From positions 1,285,053 to 1,349,052 of the forward strand of contig JAULSR010000008.1 in the NCBI GenBank assembly GCA_030512295.1: a stretch of DNA of 64,000 nucleotides, in the 5' to 3' direction. The stretch comes from Bombardia bombarda. Its lineage: Eukaryota > Ascomycota > Sordariomycetes > Sordariales > Lasiosphaeriaceae. Positions 12,269 to 25,872 of this stretch are shown here, piece after piece. Each line of letters begins with the position of its first letter. Positions within the stretch are counted from its first letter, which is position 1. The notes below the pieces were generated by a model. That model made no database searches. It saw nothing but the letters and a program-made list of their open reading frames with translations, and was not told the origin of the DNA. Both the position numbers and the translations under genes were made by a program.

Positions 12269-14337
12269 TTTATATTAACGTTAATAATTATCGTTAACGA
12301 AGTAACTTTTTAATTATAACGCCGGGAATAAATATTGCTTTAAATAATAAAAGTAGGGCCTAGCTTTACCTTTTTATAAATAATTTAAATAAATCGATCG
12401 GAGTTATTATTTATTATTTTTCGTTTTCCGAATTGTCTTTCGAATTAAAGGGGCCGGGATATAAATTACCGGGGTTATTATCATCTTCGATCCCAACGTT
12501 TTAAATCCGGGCGTCCGAATTTAATGTAATTATAATGCGCGGGGTAATATATTAGCGTTATATATATTTTAATTTATTATAATTATAATATATAATAAGC
12601 TTTTTTATACGGGATAGCGTTTAAATAGCGGACCCGGTAACTAGTAATATATAAAAAAAAAGTTTATACGAAAAGAAAGAGTCCTTTATAAATAAGTCTC
12701 GGAGTTTGCTACGTTAGATCCGGGCTTTATTATAGCGAGGTTTTAAATAAACTTCCTTTATAATACGTAATAATTTCCGAAATTCGTTAAAGCTAATAAA
12801 AAACTTAGCCTTTTACGATAAGCTTTTCGGTTATTATCGTTTTATAAATAAAATTTAACGAATTAAATACGTTTATATTATTTGGTATAATTTTTAATTA
12901 AAATAATATTAAGGATGGTTTTAATATATTAGTTATAATAAAAATAATCGAATTTAATTTAATAATTTTAACTTATAAAAATATTATTAATCTTTATTTT
13001 AAAAAAATATCGGATTAATATAACTTATTTCTAATAAAATTCTTAAAAAAATTTATTATATTAATTATATATTAGTTAGTTTTTATAAGCTTAAACTTCG
13101 CTAAATTTATTATTAAGGTAGTTTAAACTAATATAATTTGTTCGAAATTTCCGTTATAAAGCTGCTTTTAATAAGTCCGTTATTATTATTATATTTCAAG
13201 TTTTATTTAGATATTAGCTTATTAGACCTAGAGTTATTAAAATTGATTTTAATAGATAATATTTTTTTATTTTATAATTTAAATTTAATCTTTTTTATTT
13301 TAAAAAAAAGCGTTAATTTTTAATTTATTAACTACATAAATAAGAAAGCGGTCGTTTTTCGGCTAAAACGGCCCTTTTTAATTATTAAAATTAGCTAAAA
13401 TAGCGCCGAAGTTACCGAAGCTAATAAAAAAGCTAGCTATAGCTTATATTATTATAGCTTAGAACTGCTAAGTATTTATGCCGGAGGGGGTAGCTAGGAG
13501 TTTTAACGCTAATTAATATTTTATAATTAAGGATTCCCCTTTTTTTTAGTAATCGGGAGTCTAGCTATCGATATTCTCGAAATCCTCGAAAGCGGTCTTC
13601 CGTAACGGTGTTACGTGCTAAGTCGCTGGCCGACCCACGCGCATGAACCCCGCAGTAACTCTGGGATCCGACTGGCCGAAGGGACGGGAGGATAAAACAT
13701 TCCAGTCCCGGACATTAGCCAATCACTCGGGTCCTAGGATGCGAGGGCCCCCAGGGAGCGAGGGCTCCTAGAGAGCAAGCTACAAATTGAAGCAGACACA
13801 TAGTTTCCTTGTCATCGCTAGATTAATATATATAACCTTATGATAGCACGCTTCCATAGCTTTAGTTACTAGTCAGTAAACAAGGACTGTTCAGATTCAG
13901 CATCTACTTGTATCTTTTGACTACAACGACCTGTCCCAGTATCGTTAACTACTATGTTTACCCGTGCCCTTGTCCGACAATCGTCAGAAGCCCCCTGTGA
14001 CTACCTAGGTCGCAATAAACGGGCTAGCTTAAGGAGTAGCTTTTCTTTTCCCGCGGTTATTACCTACTATAATAACCGGCTCGATCGTTACTATATAATA
14101 TATAAAGGTTGAAAAATTATAAGAGAAGGTAGGTACGTTTGATTAAGGTGGTTATAGGTTATAATAAAGATAATTAAAAAAGCGAGCAATGATTAATATT
14201 AGCGTAAAACTTTAATTTAGCCCTCGTAAAAGAAAGTAAGCGAGGGCCGCTATTTATATATATAATTAATAAGATAACTAGTATATGCTTAGGAATGCTT
14301 TAGTATATGCTTGGGAATATCCTTATACCTTAGTTAA
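12269..14337 (-). mobile_element. Inverted 5' part of a chromodomain Gypsy element (LTR, leader, gag, protease start)
   Basis: Reading on the minus strand: LTR 14337-14118 (220 bp, one 25-bp unit, start and end RIP-mutated), leader 14117-14018 (matches the sequence after the LTRs at 15369 and 61861), interruption by a solo LTR, then gag to about 12560 and the start of the protease region to 12269. It lies next to a plus-strand pol fragment at 14338, so two copies meet head to tail in opposite directions. Confidence 0.82.
13609..14017. mobile_element. Solo LTR of a fourth, barely mutated LTR family
   Basis: A 409-bp GC-balanced block begins TGTTACGTGC and ends GTCGCAATA, with perfect 5-bp duplications AACGG on both sides (13604-13608 and 14018-14022). 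It splits leader sequence that is contiguous in other copies (reverse complement of GCCCGTTACGGAGG). TG start, TA end (CA with a transition), 5-bp duplication and size fit a solo LTR. It occurs once in the window and shows little RIP, so it is probably among the youngest insertions. Orientation is unknown. Confidence 0.75.
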
Positions 14338-15083
14338 TTAAGGAAATATAAATCTTCCTTGGGTTTATTAACTTTTATCGCCGGTTTATTTAAAGGTATT
14401 TTAAAATTACCGCCCTTATTACTGCCTTATTAAAAGGAGCAGCGAACTTTTTCCGGTGGCCGCTAGAGGCTAATATCGCCTTCGAATAACTTAAATCGGT
14501 TTTCGGCTAAGCTAACTTCTTAACTTATTAGGAGCCGAGCCGTTAAATTTAAATCGAAACGGACGTTAGTAATTAAGCGATTTTAAGGATTTTTTTATAA
14601 TTAATTAACTTATAATAACGCTTAATAGCTTACTAGTCGAGGAAACTTACCGACGTTAAACTTTAGTAAGCTATTAGTTAGAAGGAGCTTATTGTTATTA
14701 TCGAATCTTTTAAATATTAAAGCTATTACTTAAGCAGTACCGACTAAAAGTTTTTAATTATAACCGATTATAAAGTACTTAAAAAGATAATCGTAGCCCT
14801 AGCTTAAAACCTTAAAGGCTGCCTAATTAAATAAGTATACCGCTTATTTTCTTTTAATTTCGATATTAAATATCGGCCTAGGGTTATTAACTCTGTTGAC
14901 TTTTTTTTTAAAAAACCTAATTATATAATAAAAGAGATCGTTTATAATAATATACTATTTATTTTAATAAAAAAGCTATAGTTAATAACGGAATTATTAA
15001 TAGTTATAAAAGTAATTATAACTTTAATTAAAATAAAAGTATAAAAAAATTTATACTTTTAGAAATACTATCGAACGGTTAAA
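14338..15083 (+). mobile_element. Outer chromodomain Gypsy element, RT end and RNase H (left half of interrupted pol)
   Basis: Matches 18070-18810 and 37390-38130. It reads as the end of reverse transcriptase and RNase H of a Ty3/Gypsy pol, with stops from RIP. It is cut at 15083 by the inserted full-length element; the reading continues at 20784 after the duplication TTAAA. Confidence 0.8.
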
Positions 15084-18000
15084 TATAAAGATATCGGACA
15101 TCTTTAAATATATGCTAAAATATCCCTAAGCATATGCTAATTATCCTACCAATTATATATATAAGTAGCGGCCCTCGCCCACCTTCCGTTGCGAGGGCTA
15201 GGTTGAAGTCTTACGCTAATACTAGTTATTGCTTGCCTTCCTAGCTATCTTTATTGCTTGCCTTCCTAGCTATCTTCATTGCTCGCTTTCCTAGCTATCT
15301 TTATTGCTCGCCTGCCCAGTTATCTTCATTGTAACCACCTTGATTAAGCGTACCTGCCTTTTTTTATAATTCTTTAACCTTTATATACTATACGATAACG
15401 ATCGAGCCGGTTATTATAGTAGGTAATAACTACGGGAAAGGAAGAGCCATTCCTTAAGCTGGCCCGTTATGGAGGATTGCTTTCGAAAATTTTAAGAATA
15501 TCGATAATTAAACTTCCGATTATTAAAAAGAAAGAAAGTCCCTAACTATGAAAGCTTAATTAACGCTAAAACTCCTAGCCACTTTTTTTACCAGAAATAC
15601 CCAGCAATTTTAAACTATAATAATACAAGTTATAGCCAGCGTTTCTATTAGTCTCGGTAACTTCGGCGTTACTTTAGCTAATCTTAATAATTAAAAAGGG
15701 CCGTTTCGGCCGAAAAACGACCGCCCCTCTGCCTACGCGGTCAGTAAGTTAAAAGTTAACGCTTCTTTTTAAAATAAAAAAAATTAAATTTAAGCTATAG
15801 AATAAAGAAATACCACCCGCTAAAATTAACTTTAATAACTCTAGGTTTAATAAGCTAGTACTTAAATAAAACCCGAAATATAATAATAATAATAAGCTTA
15901 TTAAAAGCAGCTTTATAATAGAGATTTCAAATAAGTTATATAACGGGAATTTAAAAATTACGTTAGTTCGAATTATTTTAATAATAAATTTAACGAAATT
16001 TAAGCTTATAAAGATTAATTAATATATAGTTAATATAATAAATCTTTTTAGAAATTTTACCGGAAATAAGTTATATTAGTCCGACGTTTTTTTGGAATGG
16101 AGATTAATAGTACCTTTATAGGTCGGGACTATTAAATTAAATTCGATTGTTTTTATTATAATCGGTATATTAAAGCTGTTTTTAATATTATTTTAGTTAA
16201 GGATTATGCCGAATAATACGAATATATTTAACTTGCTAAATCTTATTTATAGAACGGTAATAATTAAAATACTTATTATAAAAAGTTAAGCTTTCTTATT
16301 AGTTTTAACGAATCTTAGAAATTGCTGCGTATTATAAAAGGAGCTTATTCGGGACTTCGTTACGATAAAGTTTAGATTTAACGTAACGAACTCCGAGATT
16401 TATTTATAAAGGATTCCTTCCTTTTATACGGACCCTTTCCTTACGTACCGCTAGCTACTTAAACGCTATCCTGTACGAAAAAGCTTATTATATATTATAA
16501 TTATAATAAATTAAAGTATATATAACGTTAATATATTATTTTATATATTATAATTACGTTAGGTTTGGACGCCCGGATTTAAAACGTTGGGATTAAAGAT
16601 AATAATAACTTTAATAGTTTATATCCCGGCCTTTTTAATTTGGAAAACGATTCGGGAAACGAAAAATAATAAACGATAACCTTAATTGATTTATTTAAAT
16701 TATTTATAAAAGGGTAAAGCTAAGCCTTACTTTTATTATTTAAGGCAATACTTATTTTTAGCGCTGTAATTAGAAAGTTACTTCGTTAATAGTAATTATC
16801 GATATTAATATAAGGATATAAATTAATTATATAAATTATCGGTTTTATTAAATATACTATATTTTTACTTTTTTAAAAGTTAAAGGTTTTAATTTATTGT
16901 AATTTATTAATTTTAACGGTAGTTAGATAAAAAACTACGGTATTTTTTACTTTACTTTTTAACTTATTAATTTATATAAGAATGCCCGTTTTATTTTTTA
17001 ATTTTTTTAAAAAATTAAACGGCCGAAAGGGTCCCCGTTAATATTATAAAGAAATCTAAATATAAGGTTTAAAGGTATAACGTTTTATACGACTTTTAAT
17101 ACCTTCGAATAAAGGCGTTATTCGGAAATTTCGCCGATAAAAGTCGCCCGGGATATCTTTAACGGCGCCCCCACCTTTATTACTATAATTTCTAACGTTA
17201 TTATCGGACTTAAAAAAAGCTATATTAATATATTCGACGGCTTAGAATTAAAGCTAAGCCTAGCACTTTTACCTTTAAAACTCGTCTATTGTACGGCTAT
17301 TTTTTCGGAATAAATAGCTCGAAAATTTAACACTTTTAAAAAAGCCGAATATTACATTAATTTAATAAAAGGATTTATATTATTATAAGGCTATATTTAC
17401 CTATTTAATTAAGCTTAATTTAACGAACTAGCCTTTTATATTCGGAAGAACTTCGTTAACGGTTAGATTATAGAAAGTAATAGCCCTATTAGTATTTTTA
17501 TTATTTTTATTTTTAAAAAAAATAGAATTATACGTTTATACGTAAATTATAAAAGGCTAAATAAGATTATTATTAAAAACCGATACCTATTATTATTAAT
17601 TAGTAACTTTATAAACCGTTTTATTAATGCTCGGTTTTTTATTAAATTTGATTTAAAGGATATTTATTATTGAATTAAAATTTATAAAACTAATTAATAA
17701 AAGATTATTTTTAAGACCCGTTATAAATAATTTAAATATATTATTATACTATTCGAGCTAATTAATACGCCGGTTATTTTTTAAATTTATATTAATAAAA
17801 CTTTAATTAATTTAATAAATATATTTTATATTATTTATTTTAATAATATTTTTATTTATTCCGTTATTTGTAAAAAGTATATTTATTATATTTTAAAGGT
17901 TTTTGATTATTTTAAACGGGCTTAGTTTTTTATTAAATAATTAAAATACTCCTTTTATTAGAATTAAGTTGAATTTTTAAGTTTTATTATTAATTATTAA

Positions 18001-20783
18001 AGTATTTTAATAAACTTGGAGCGAATTAAAACTATTTAAAAATAATTTATATTTTAATTAATTAAAAAAATATAAATCTTTTTTAGGTTTGTTAACTTTT
18101 ATCGCCGGTTTATTTATAAATATTTTAAAATTACCGCCCTTATTATTACCCTATTAAAAGGAGAAGCGAACTTTTTCCGATGGCCGTTAAAGGCTAATAC
18201 CGCTTTCGAATAATTTAAATCGGTTTTCGGCTAAACTAACTTTTTAATTTATTAAAAATTAAATTGTTAAACTCGAATTAAAACGGACGTTAATAATTAA
18301 ATAATTTTAAAAATCTTTTTATAATTAATTAACTTATAATAATACTTAATAATTTATTAATCGAAGAAATTTACCGATATTAAACTTCGGTGGGCTATTA
18401 ATTAGAAGGAGCTTATTATTATTATCGAATCCTTTAAGTATTAGGGCTATTATTTAAACGATATTAATTAAAAGTTCTTAGTTTTAATTAATTACAAAGT
18501 ATTTAAAAGGGTAATCGTAGCCCTAGCTCGAGACCTTAAAGGCCGCTTAATTAGATAAATATATTGCTTATCCTTTTTTAACTTTAATATTAAATATTAG
18601 CCTAGGGCTATTAACTTTGCTAACCTTTTTTTTAAAAAACTTAATTATATAATAAAAAAAATTATTTATAGCGATATATTATTTATTTTAATTAAAAAAC
18701 TATAATTAATAACGGAATTATTAATAATTATAAAAGAAATTGTAATTTAAATTAAAGTAAAAATATAAAAAAAGTCGTACTTTTAAAAATACCGCCGAAC
18801 GATTAAACGAATTAAATAAACTTTTTAACGTTTTTAAATTAAAAATATAATTAAGGTTTTGGTTATAACGTATTTTATTTTCGGAGTTATTAAACGTATT
18901 ACATTTAATAAAATAAAGTTTCGAAAAAAAAGCTATTAATAAGACGGATGCACCCCGATAAAAAAGCTAGAACGCTATATTAAAAAAGCTAATATAGATT
19001 TATTAAAATAAATAATCTTATTAGAGCGGTTAAAATAAAAAGTTAAAAAATAATTATAATAAAAAACTTAAAATATTAACTTATTAATCCTTTATATAAT
19101 TATGGTAAAAGTTTATATTAATAAAATAGTTAAAAAATAAAATTTTAAATATAAGTTTTATAGGTCGATTATTACCTTTTAAAAAAAGGATTTTGAATAT
19201 AAAAGCTATATTAAAAAGGTGCTTAAAGGTTAAAAATACGCGGGTATTAAAATTTAAAATAAATTAAGAAATAATAGCGTTAATAACGAAAGGGCCCTCC
19301 GTTATAAAGGTAAATTAATAATTTTTGCCGCGTTTGTAATATGTAAAAAATTTATACGCTTATATTATAATAACTTTAAAACCGGATATTTTAAAAGCTG
19401 TAAAATAATAGATTTATTAAAGCGAAGATTTTATTAGAAAAACTTAAATATAAAAGTATAAGCTTATATAAAATAGTATTAAATATACTTAAGTAACCGG
19501 CAACCCCGATATAAGCTATATAATAAATTTAATTTATTACCGCTATTTATTTAACTTTTTAAAAAAATTAGCTTAAATTTTATTATTAAAATATTACCTT
19601 ATTAATATAAAAACCGTATTATAAATACCGTTTTTATAATAATAAATTAGTTTACGAAAGTCATGCTTTTTATTTTAATTATTATTATTGTTATAATAGC
19701 CGAACTAGCCCAATTACTTTACGAATATATTAAAACCTATAGCATTATTTACGGTATTTCGCTAATAAAAAGGTCTAATAAGCGCTATTGCTTTTTAAAG
19801 CTAAATTTACGTATAATAATAATATATATATAACTATCGATATAAGTCCGTTCGAAGCATTATATAGCTACCACCCTCGAATAGTAGATTATATACCTTC
19901 GGCATAGCTAAAAGTGTAAAAGGTTTATAAACGGTTAAGCAAGCTAACCCATCTAAGGGAAAAGATATACCACCATTAGTAGAAGGCCGTAGATTCGCAA
20001 AAAAAATATTACGACGTACGGCACCAATAAATCGAGTTTAAAATAAAAGAAACAATTGGACTCTTTATATAAAACTTCCGCTTTAAAACCGGAAAAAAGC
20101 TAGCACTAAGATTTATCCCGATTAAGGTTACCGAAAGGATCGGTACGTAGGTATATAAAATCCGGCTACCGGCTAAATATACCCGACTCCATAACATCTT
20201 CCCTATCTCCTTATTAGAAAAGTGGTTAGTAGCTAAAGGATAGAAAGTACTACCATTACTAAAACTAATCGAAAAAAAAAAAAAGTAAGAAGTGGAAGAT
20301 ATCGTGGAGTATAAGGATAAAGGAAAGCAAAGAAAGTTCCTAATTAAATAGGTAGGATAGCCCGCTAAGTACAACACTTAGGAACCTAAAAAACACTTAG
20401 CTAACGCATAAAAAGTACTTTAAAGATACGAAAAGAAAGCAAAATAAAGGTATAAAAAATAGAACGACTAAAAGATAAAAGCTAGAAATTAACGAAGATA
20501 TCGACCTACGGGGGGGAGATAATTATAAGGATATCGGACATCCCTAAGCATATACTAGAACATCCCCAAACATATACTAATTATCCTACTAACTATATAT
20601 ATAAGTAGCGGCCCTCGCCTACTTTCCGTTACGAGGGCTAGGTTAAAGTCTTACACCAATACCAATCATTGCTCGCCTTCCTAGCTATCTTCATTGCTCG
20701 CCTTCCTAGTTATCTTCATTGCTCGCCTGCCTAGTTGTCTTTATTGTGACCACCTTGATCAGGCGTACCTACCTTCTCTTATA
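15084..20783 (+). mobile_element. Full-length Ty3/Gypsy chromodomain retrotransposon nested in another copy (RIP-mutated)
   Basis: LTRs 15084-15368 (285 bp) and 20524-20783 (260 bp) are flanked by TTAAA on both sides. Internal order: leader and gag 15369-16560, protease region about 16790-17020, reverse transcriptase about 17480-18000 with the YxDD box as YFNNIFIYS (17836-17862), RNase H 18080-18600, integrase 18800-19900, chromodomain about 20297-20412 (KGKQRKFLIK), polypurine tract 20510-20519. The integrase core lacks roughly 150 bp that is present at 39070-39240. The two LTRs differ by exactly one 25-bp unit (four versus three), so the unit number changed after insertion. Dead: stops in all frames. 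Confidence 0.93.
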
Positions 20784-21528
20784 TTAAACGAATTAAATAA
20801 GCTTTTTAACGTTTTCGAATTAAAAATATAGCTAGGGTTTTGGTTATAACGCGTTTTATTTTCGGGGTTGCTAGATATATTACGTTTAATAAAACGGAGC
20901 TTTAAAAAAGGAGCTACTAGCAGGATAAATATACCCCGATAAAGGGGCTGAGACGTTATATTAAAAAAGCTAATACGGACTTATTAAAATAAATAATTTC
21001 GCCGGGGCGGTTAAAATAAAAGGTCGAGGGGTAACTATAACGAAAAGCTTAGGGTACCGACCTATTAATCCTTTATATAATTACAGTAAAGGTTTACGCC
21101 GGTAAAGTAATTAAGGAATAAAATCTTAAGTATAAATTTTATAGGTCGATTATTACCTTTTAAAAAGGGGATTTCGAATATAAAAACCGTATTAAGGAAA
21201 TGCTTAAAGGTTAAAGATACGCGGGTATTAAGGCTTAAGGTAAGCTAAGAAATGATAATATTAATAATAAAGGGGCTTTCTGTTATAAAAGTAAATTAAT
21301 AATTTTTACCGCGCCCGTAATACGCCGAAAGCTTATATGCTTATATTATGATAACTTTAAAACTAAGTATTTTAAAAGTTATAAAATAATAAATTTATTA
21401 ATGCGAAAATTTTATTAAAAGAACTTAAATATAAAAATATAAATTTATATAAAATAATATTAAATATATTTAAATAACTAGCAACCCCGATATAAGCCGT
21501 ATAATAAACTTAATTTATTACCGTTATT
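20784..21528 (+). mobile_element. Outer chromodomain Gypsy element, integrase N-terminal region (right half)
   Basis: Continues the pol interrupted at 15083, starting with the duplicated TTAAA. It reads into an integrase zinc-binding region (LYYDN and the following spaced histidine/cysteine pattern, damaged) near 21340-21480. It is cut at 21528 by the LTR of a further copy. Confidence 0.78.
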
Positions 21529-23194
21529 TATAAGGACATCCCTAAGCAAGGACATCCCTAAGCACATGTTAGAGCATCCTTAAGCACATGCTAATTATCC
21601 TACCATTTATGTATATAAGCAGCGGCCCTCGCCCACCTCCCGTTACGAGGGCCAGGTTAAAGTCTTACGCTAATACTAGTCATTGCTCGCCTTCCTAATT
21701 ATTTTTATTGCTTACCTTCCTAGTTATCTTTATTATAACCACTTTAATTAGGCGTACTTGCCTTCTTTTATAATTATTTAACCTTTATATACCATACGGT
21801 AATAATCGAGCCGGTTATTATAATAAATAATAACCGCGGGAAAAAAAAAGCCACTCCTTAAGCTAGCTTGTTACGGAAGACCGCTTTCGAAAACTTTGAG
21901 AATATCGATAGCTAAACTCCCGATTATTAAAAAAAAAAAAGTCCTTAATTATAAAAGATTAATTAACGTTAAAACTCTTAGCTACCCTTTCCGGCATAGA
22001 TATTTAATAGTTCCAAGCTATAATAATATAAATTATAGCTAGCTTTTTTATTAACTTTAATAACCTCGGCGCTACTTTAGCTAATTTTAATAATTAAGGA
22101 AAGCCGTTTCGGCCGAAAAACGACCGCCTTTTTATTTATATAGTTAATAAGTTAAAAGTTAACGCTTTTTTTAAGATAAAAAGGATTAAATTTAAGCTAT
22201 AAAATAAAAGAATATTATCCATTAAGATTAATTTTAATAATTTTAAGTTTAATAAGTTAGTATTTAAATAAAACCCGAAATATAATAATAATAGTAGGTT
22301 TATTAAAAGCAACTTTATAATAGAAACTTCAAATAAATTATATAATAAGAATTTAAAAATTATATTAATTTAAATTATTTTAATAATAAATTTAATAAAG
22401 TTTAAGCTTATAAAAATTAACTAATATATAATTAATATAATAAATTTTTTTAAGAATTTTATTAAAAATAAACTATATTAATCCGATATTTCTTTAAAAT
22501 AAAAATCGATAGTATTTTTATAAATCGGAATTATTAAATTAAATTCGATTATTTTTATTATAACCGATATATTAAAACTATTTTAACGTTATTTTAATTA
22601 AAAATTATATTAAATAATATAAATATATTTAATTTATTAAATTTTATTTATAAAACAGTAATAACCGAAATATTTATTATAAAAAGTTAAGCTTTTTTAT
22701 TAATTTTAGTAAATCCCGGAAACTATCGCGTATTATAAAAGAAGTTTATTCGAAACTTTACTACGATAAAGCTCGGATTTAATATAGCGAACTTTAAGGC
22801 TTATTTATTAAAGACTCCTTCCCTTCGTATAAACCCCTTTTTTACGTACTGTTAGCTACTAGGTTTGCTACCTAAACGCTATCTTATATAAAAGAGTTTA
22901 TTATATATTATAATTATAATAAATTAAAGTATATATAATATTAATATATTACCCCGCGTATTATAATTATATTAAGTTTAAACGCTTAGATTTAAAACGT
23001 TAAAATTAAAAATAATAATAACCCTAATAATTTGTATCCCGGCTCTTTTAATTTAAAGAACGATTTAGGAAATAAAAAATAATAAACGATAATTCCGATT
23101 AATTTATTTAAATTATTTATAAGGGGGTAAAACTAAGCTTTACTTTTATTATTTAAAGTAATATTTATTCCCGGCGCCGTAATTAAAAGGCTAT
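21529..23194 (+). mobile_element. Chromodomain Gypsy element, 5' LTR plus leader/gag (continues after Gypsy-1 at 36204)
   Basis: The LTR 21529-21772 (244 bp) has two 25-bp units and a 16-bp duplication near its start (AAGGACATCCCTAAGC twice). It is followed by leader and gag like 15369-16760. At 23190-23194 the sequence GCTAT is followed by the Gypsy-1 LTR; the same element resumes at 36204 with GCTAT. So this copy was the insertion target of Gypsy-1. Confidence 0.85.
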
Positions 23195-25872
23195 TGTGAC
23201 GGGCTGAACCTTGGGTGCACTTTGTGATAATTATAATTGCACGCCGGAACTAACTATCCGTGTGCCCAAGCCAGGGTTTTATCCCTAGGAAAGCTAACTA
23301 AGGTGCTAACTAAGATGTTAACTAAGGGGCTATTACGTGCTAGTGCCTTGGCGCCAAGGCGCTAGTACCCCACGAGCTATTCCACGCCTAGGAGCGGGCT
23401 AGGCCTGTGATATTACCCCCTGTTTGAAAAATGAGTCCCTTTGCTGACGTAATCCCGAAGTTTACCCTGTCCCCCAAAGTTTACCCCGTTTCTTTTTATC
23501 AGTTAATTAAGTCTATCGTTCTCGGTGATTCGCTTTCTTTTTAAGCTAGGGCGGGGGGTCGTATTTTGGATATTCGTCGTAAAATTTACGTATAAAATTA
23601 AATGTTTCGTCGTTATCGTTATTAAGTTATAGCTTTAAATCATTCTATAATTACTAAGTTAATTCGTCGTAATCTTTCTATTTAACGAAATACTACTAAC
23701 GCTTGTTTTCTGCTTTATTATAATTAAAAATATTTTCGTATTCTTAATAATATTTTATTATTTACTAATATAAGATATAATTTTTCCGTTATTTATTTAT
23801 ATATTTTTTTATATTTATTTTTGTTTTAAAATACTATCGTTAGGGTATAATTTAATAAATTATATATAAAAAGAGTTATTAATTTTAATGTTATTAAATA
23901 AATTTAAAATAATTATATATAATAATACTTTTAAAACTTTAAACGGTTTTTTTATTTTAATATAAGTTTATTTAGCGGTTTTCTTATAGCAAAGTTTTTA
24001 ATATTTAATATAATTAATTAGCCGATTTTATATTTAAAAGCGTTATTTTTTAATACGTTAATATTAACCTTATAACAGTTTTAAGTTTATTTTAAAAAAA
24101 TAATAATTTTATTTTATATTATATAAATCGTTTAATTAATTCGGTAATACGAAAGAACTTTTTTTTTAAAATTTTATAAGCTTAAGGTCCGGGTTTTTAT
24201 AAAATTTAATGTTTATTTTTAAATAAAAACTATAATTAATAAAAAAAAAATATATATTAATTTTTTAAAGATATATTATTACCTACGAATTTTATTAAAG
24301 GGAGCTAATTTATTTAATTATTTTACGCTTAATTAATATAAATTTATAAATATTATTTTATTTTTATATTTAATCGTTTGGTTTAATTATTAATTTCGGG
24401 GTAAAAAGCGGAAAAAAGCGTAAAATAATACCGAACTTTTTTAAAAATATTTTTTAAAAGTAAATATAAATTAAATACTTTTATCGGAAATAATTATATT
24501 AAAATTTATAAAATAAATAAACTTATTTAAAAATCGTTTAATTAATTTTAAAGTATTAAAAATAATTATAAATATATAATATTTTATTTTAATAAGTTTA
24601 TTTATAATTATTAAAATATATTTATAAGTTTTATTAATTTTAATATATATAAAAAAAAATAATATAATTAATAAAAATATTTTTTATAAAGCTAATAAAA
24701 TTAATAATAATTTTAAATATCCTTTAAATAATAATTTTAAAGTTTTTATTTTATTATATAATAAATAAATATTATAATAAACTTAAATAATAATAATTAT
24801 ATTTAATTAATAATAAATATAATTTATAAAGTTAATTATTTTAGTTTTTTTAAATATTTTTTAATTTAAAATATAAATATAAATAATTTATAATTAAATT
24901 TTATAATTTTTAAATTAATAAAATCTTATTTTTAAAATAAACTTTTCCGGTTTTTATTATATAATTTATATAAATTATTTATAGTTTTTTTTTTATTTTT
25001 AATAATTATATTTTTTTTTTTTTAAATTTTAATTTATAACGAAATATTCGATAACGTTTTATAAAAAAACTAATTTTTTATAATTTTTATCGATTAAATC
25101 GTTTAAATATTTAAAAATATTAATATCGGTAATATAAAGGTTGATTTCCCCGATAATAAATTATAATTTATATATAATAATAAAATAACTATTATATTTT
25201 TAAAGTTTTTTTATTAAAGTTTTTTAAAAAAGTTTTATTAAATTATTTTAATTTAATTAAAAAACGGATATAATTTTATAATTTTTATTATTATTCTTAT
25301 CCGGAATATTTTTTAATTTATAATTAAATATATTTAAACGGTAATTCGTTTTTTCAAATTTATAAGTAATAATAAAATTAAATTAAAATAAGAATTTAAA
25401 TTAATATATTTATTTTAAAATTAATTATTTTATAATAATAAACGTTTTAAAGTTTTTATAATTAATAATAATTTTAAAAATTTTTAAAATATTTTCGAAT
25501 TTTAATTGTTATTTTTTTAATACTTTAATAATAATTAATAGTTTTTTATTATAAATATTATAATTATATTTTTATATAAAATATTTAAATAAAAAGTATA
25601 TAATTAAATAAAAAACGTTATTATTTTTTTTTTATAAAAAAACTTTTTTTATAATTTAATTTAAAACATTTATTTCGATTATTATAAATTTAAATTAATT
25701 ATAAACTTTTAATATTAAAACTATAAAAAATATTTTTTTAAATTATTTAAATACTTATTAATAATTTAAAGTTTATTTTTAAAATATATTTTTTTTAATA
25801 AAATTATAAAATAATTTCGTTATATTAAAAAATTATTTAATAAAACGTCGATAAAAATTAATAAATTTTAAA

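Noticed and set aside
13138..13323. 61-codon Leu/Ile-rich plus-strand frame resembling a membrane peptide
   Set aside because: It lies antisense in RIP-mutated gag; the Leu/Ile richness comes from A/T codons.
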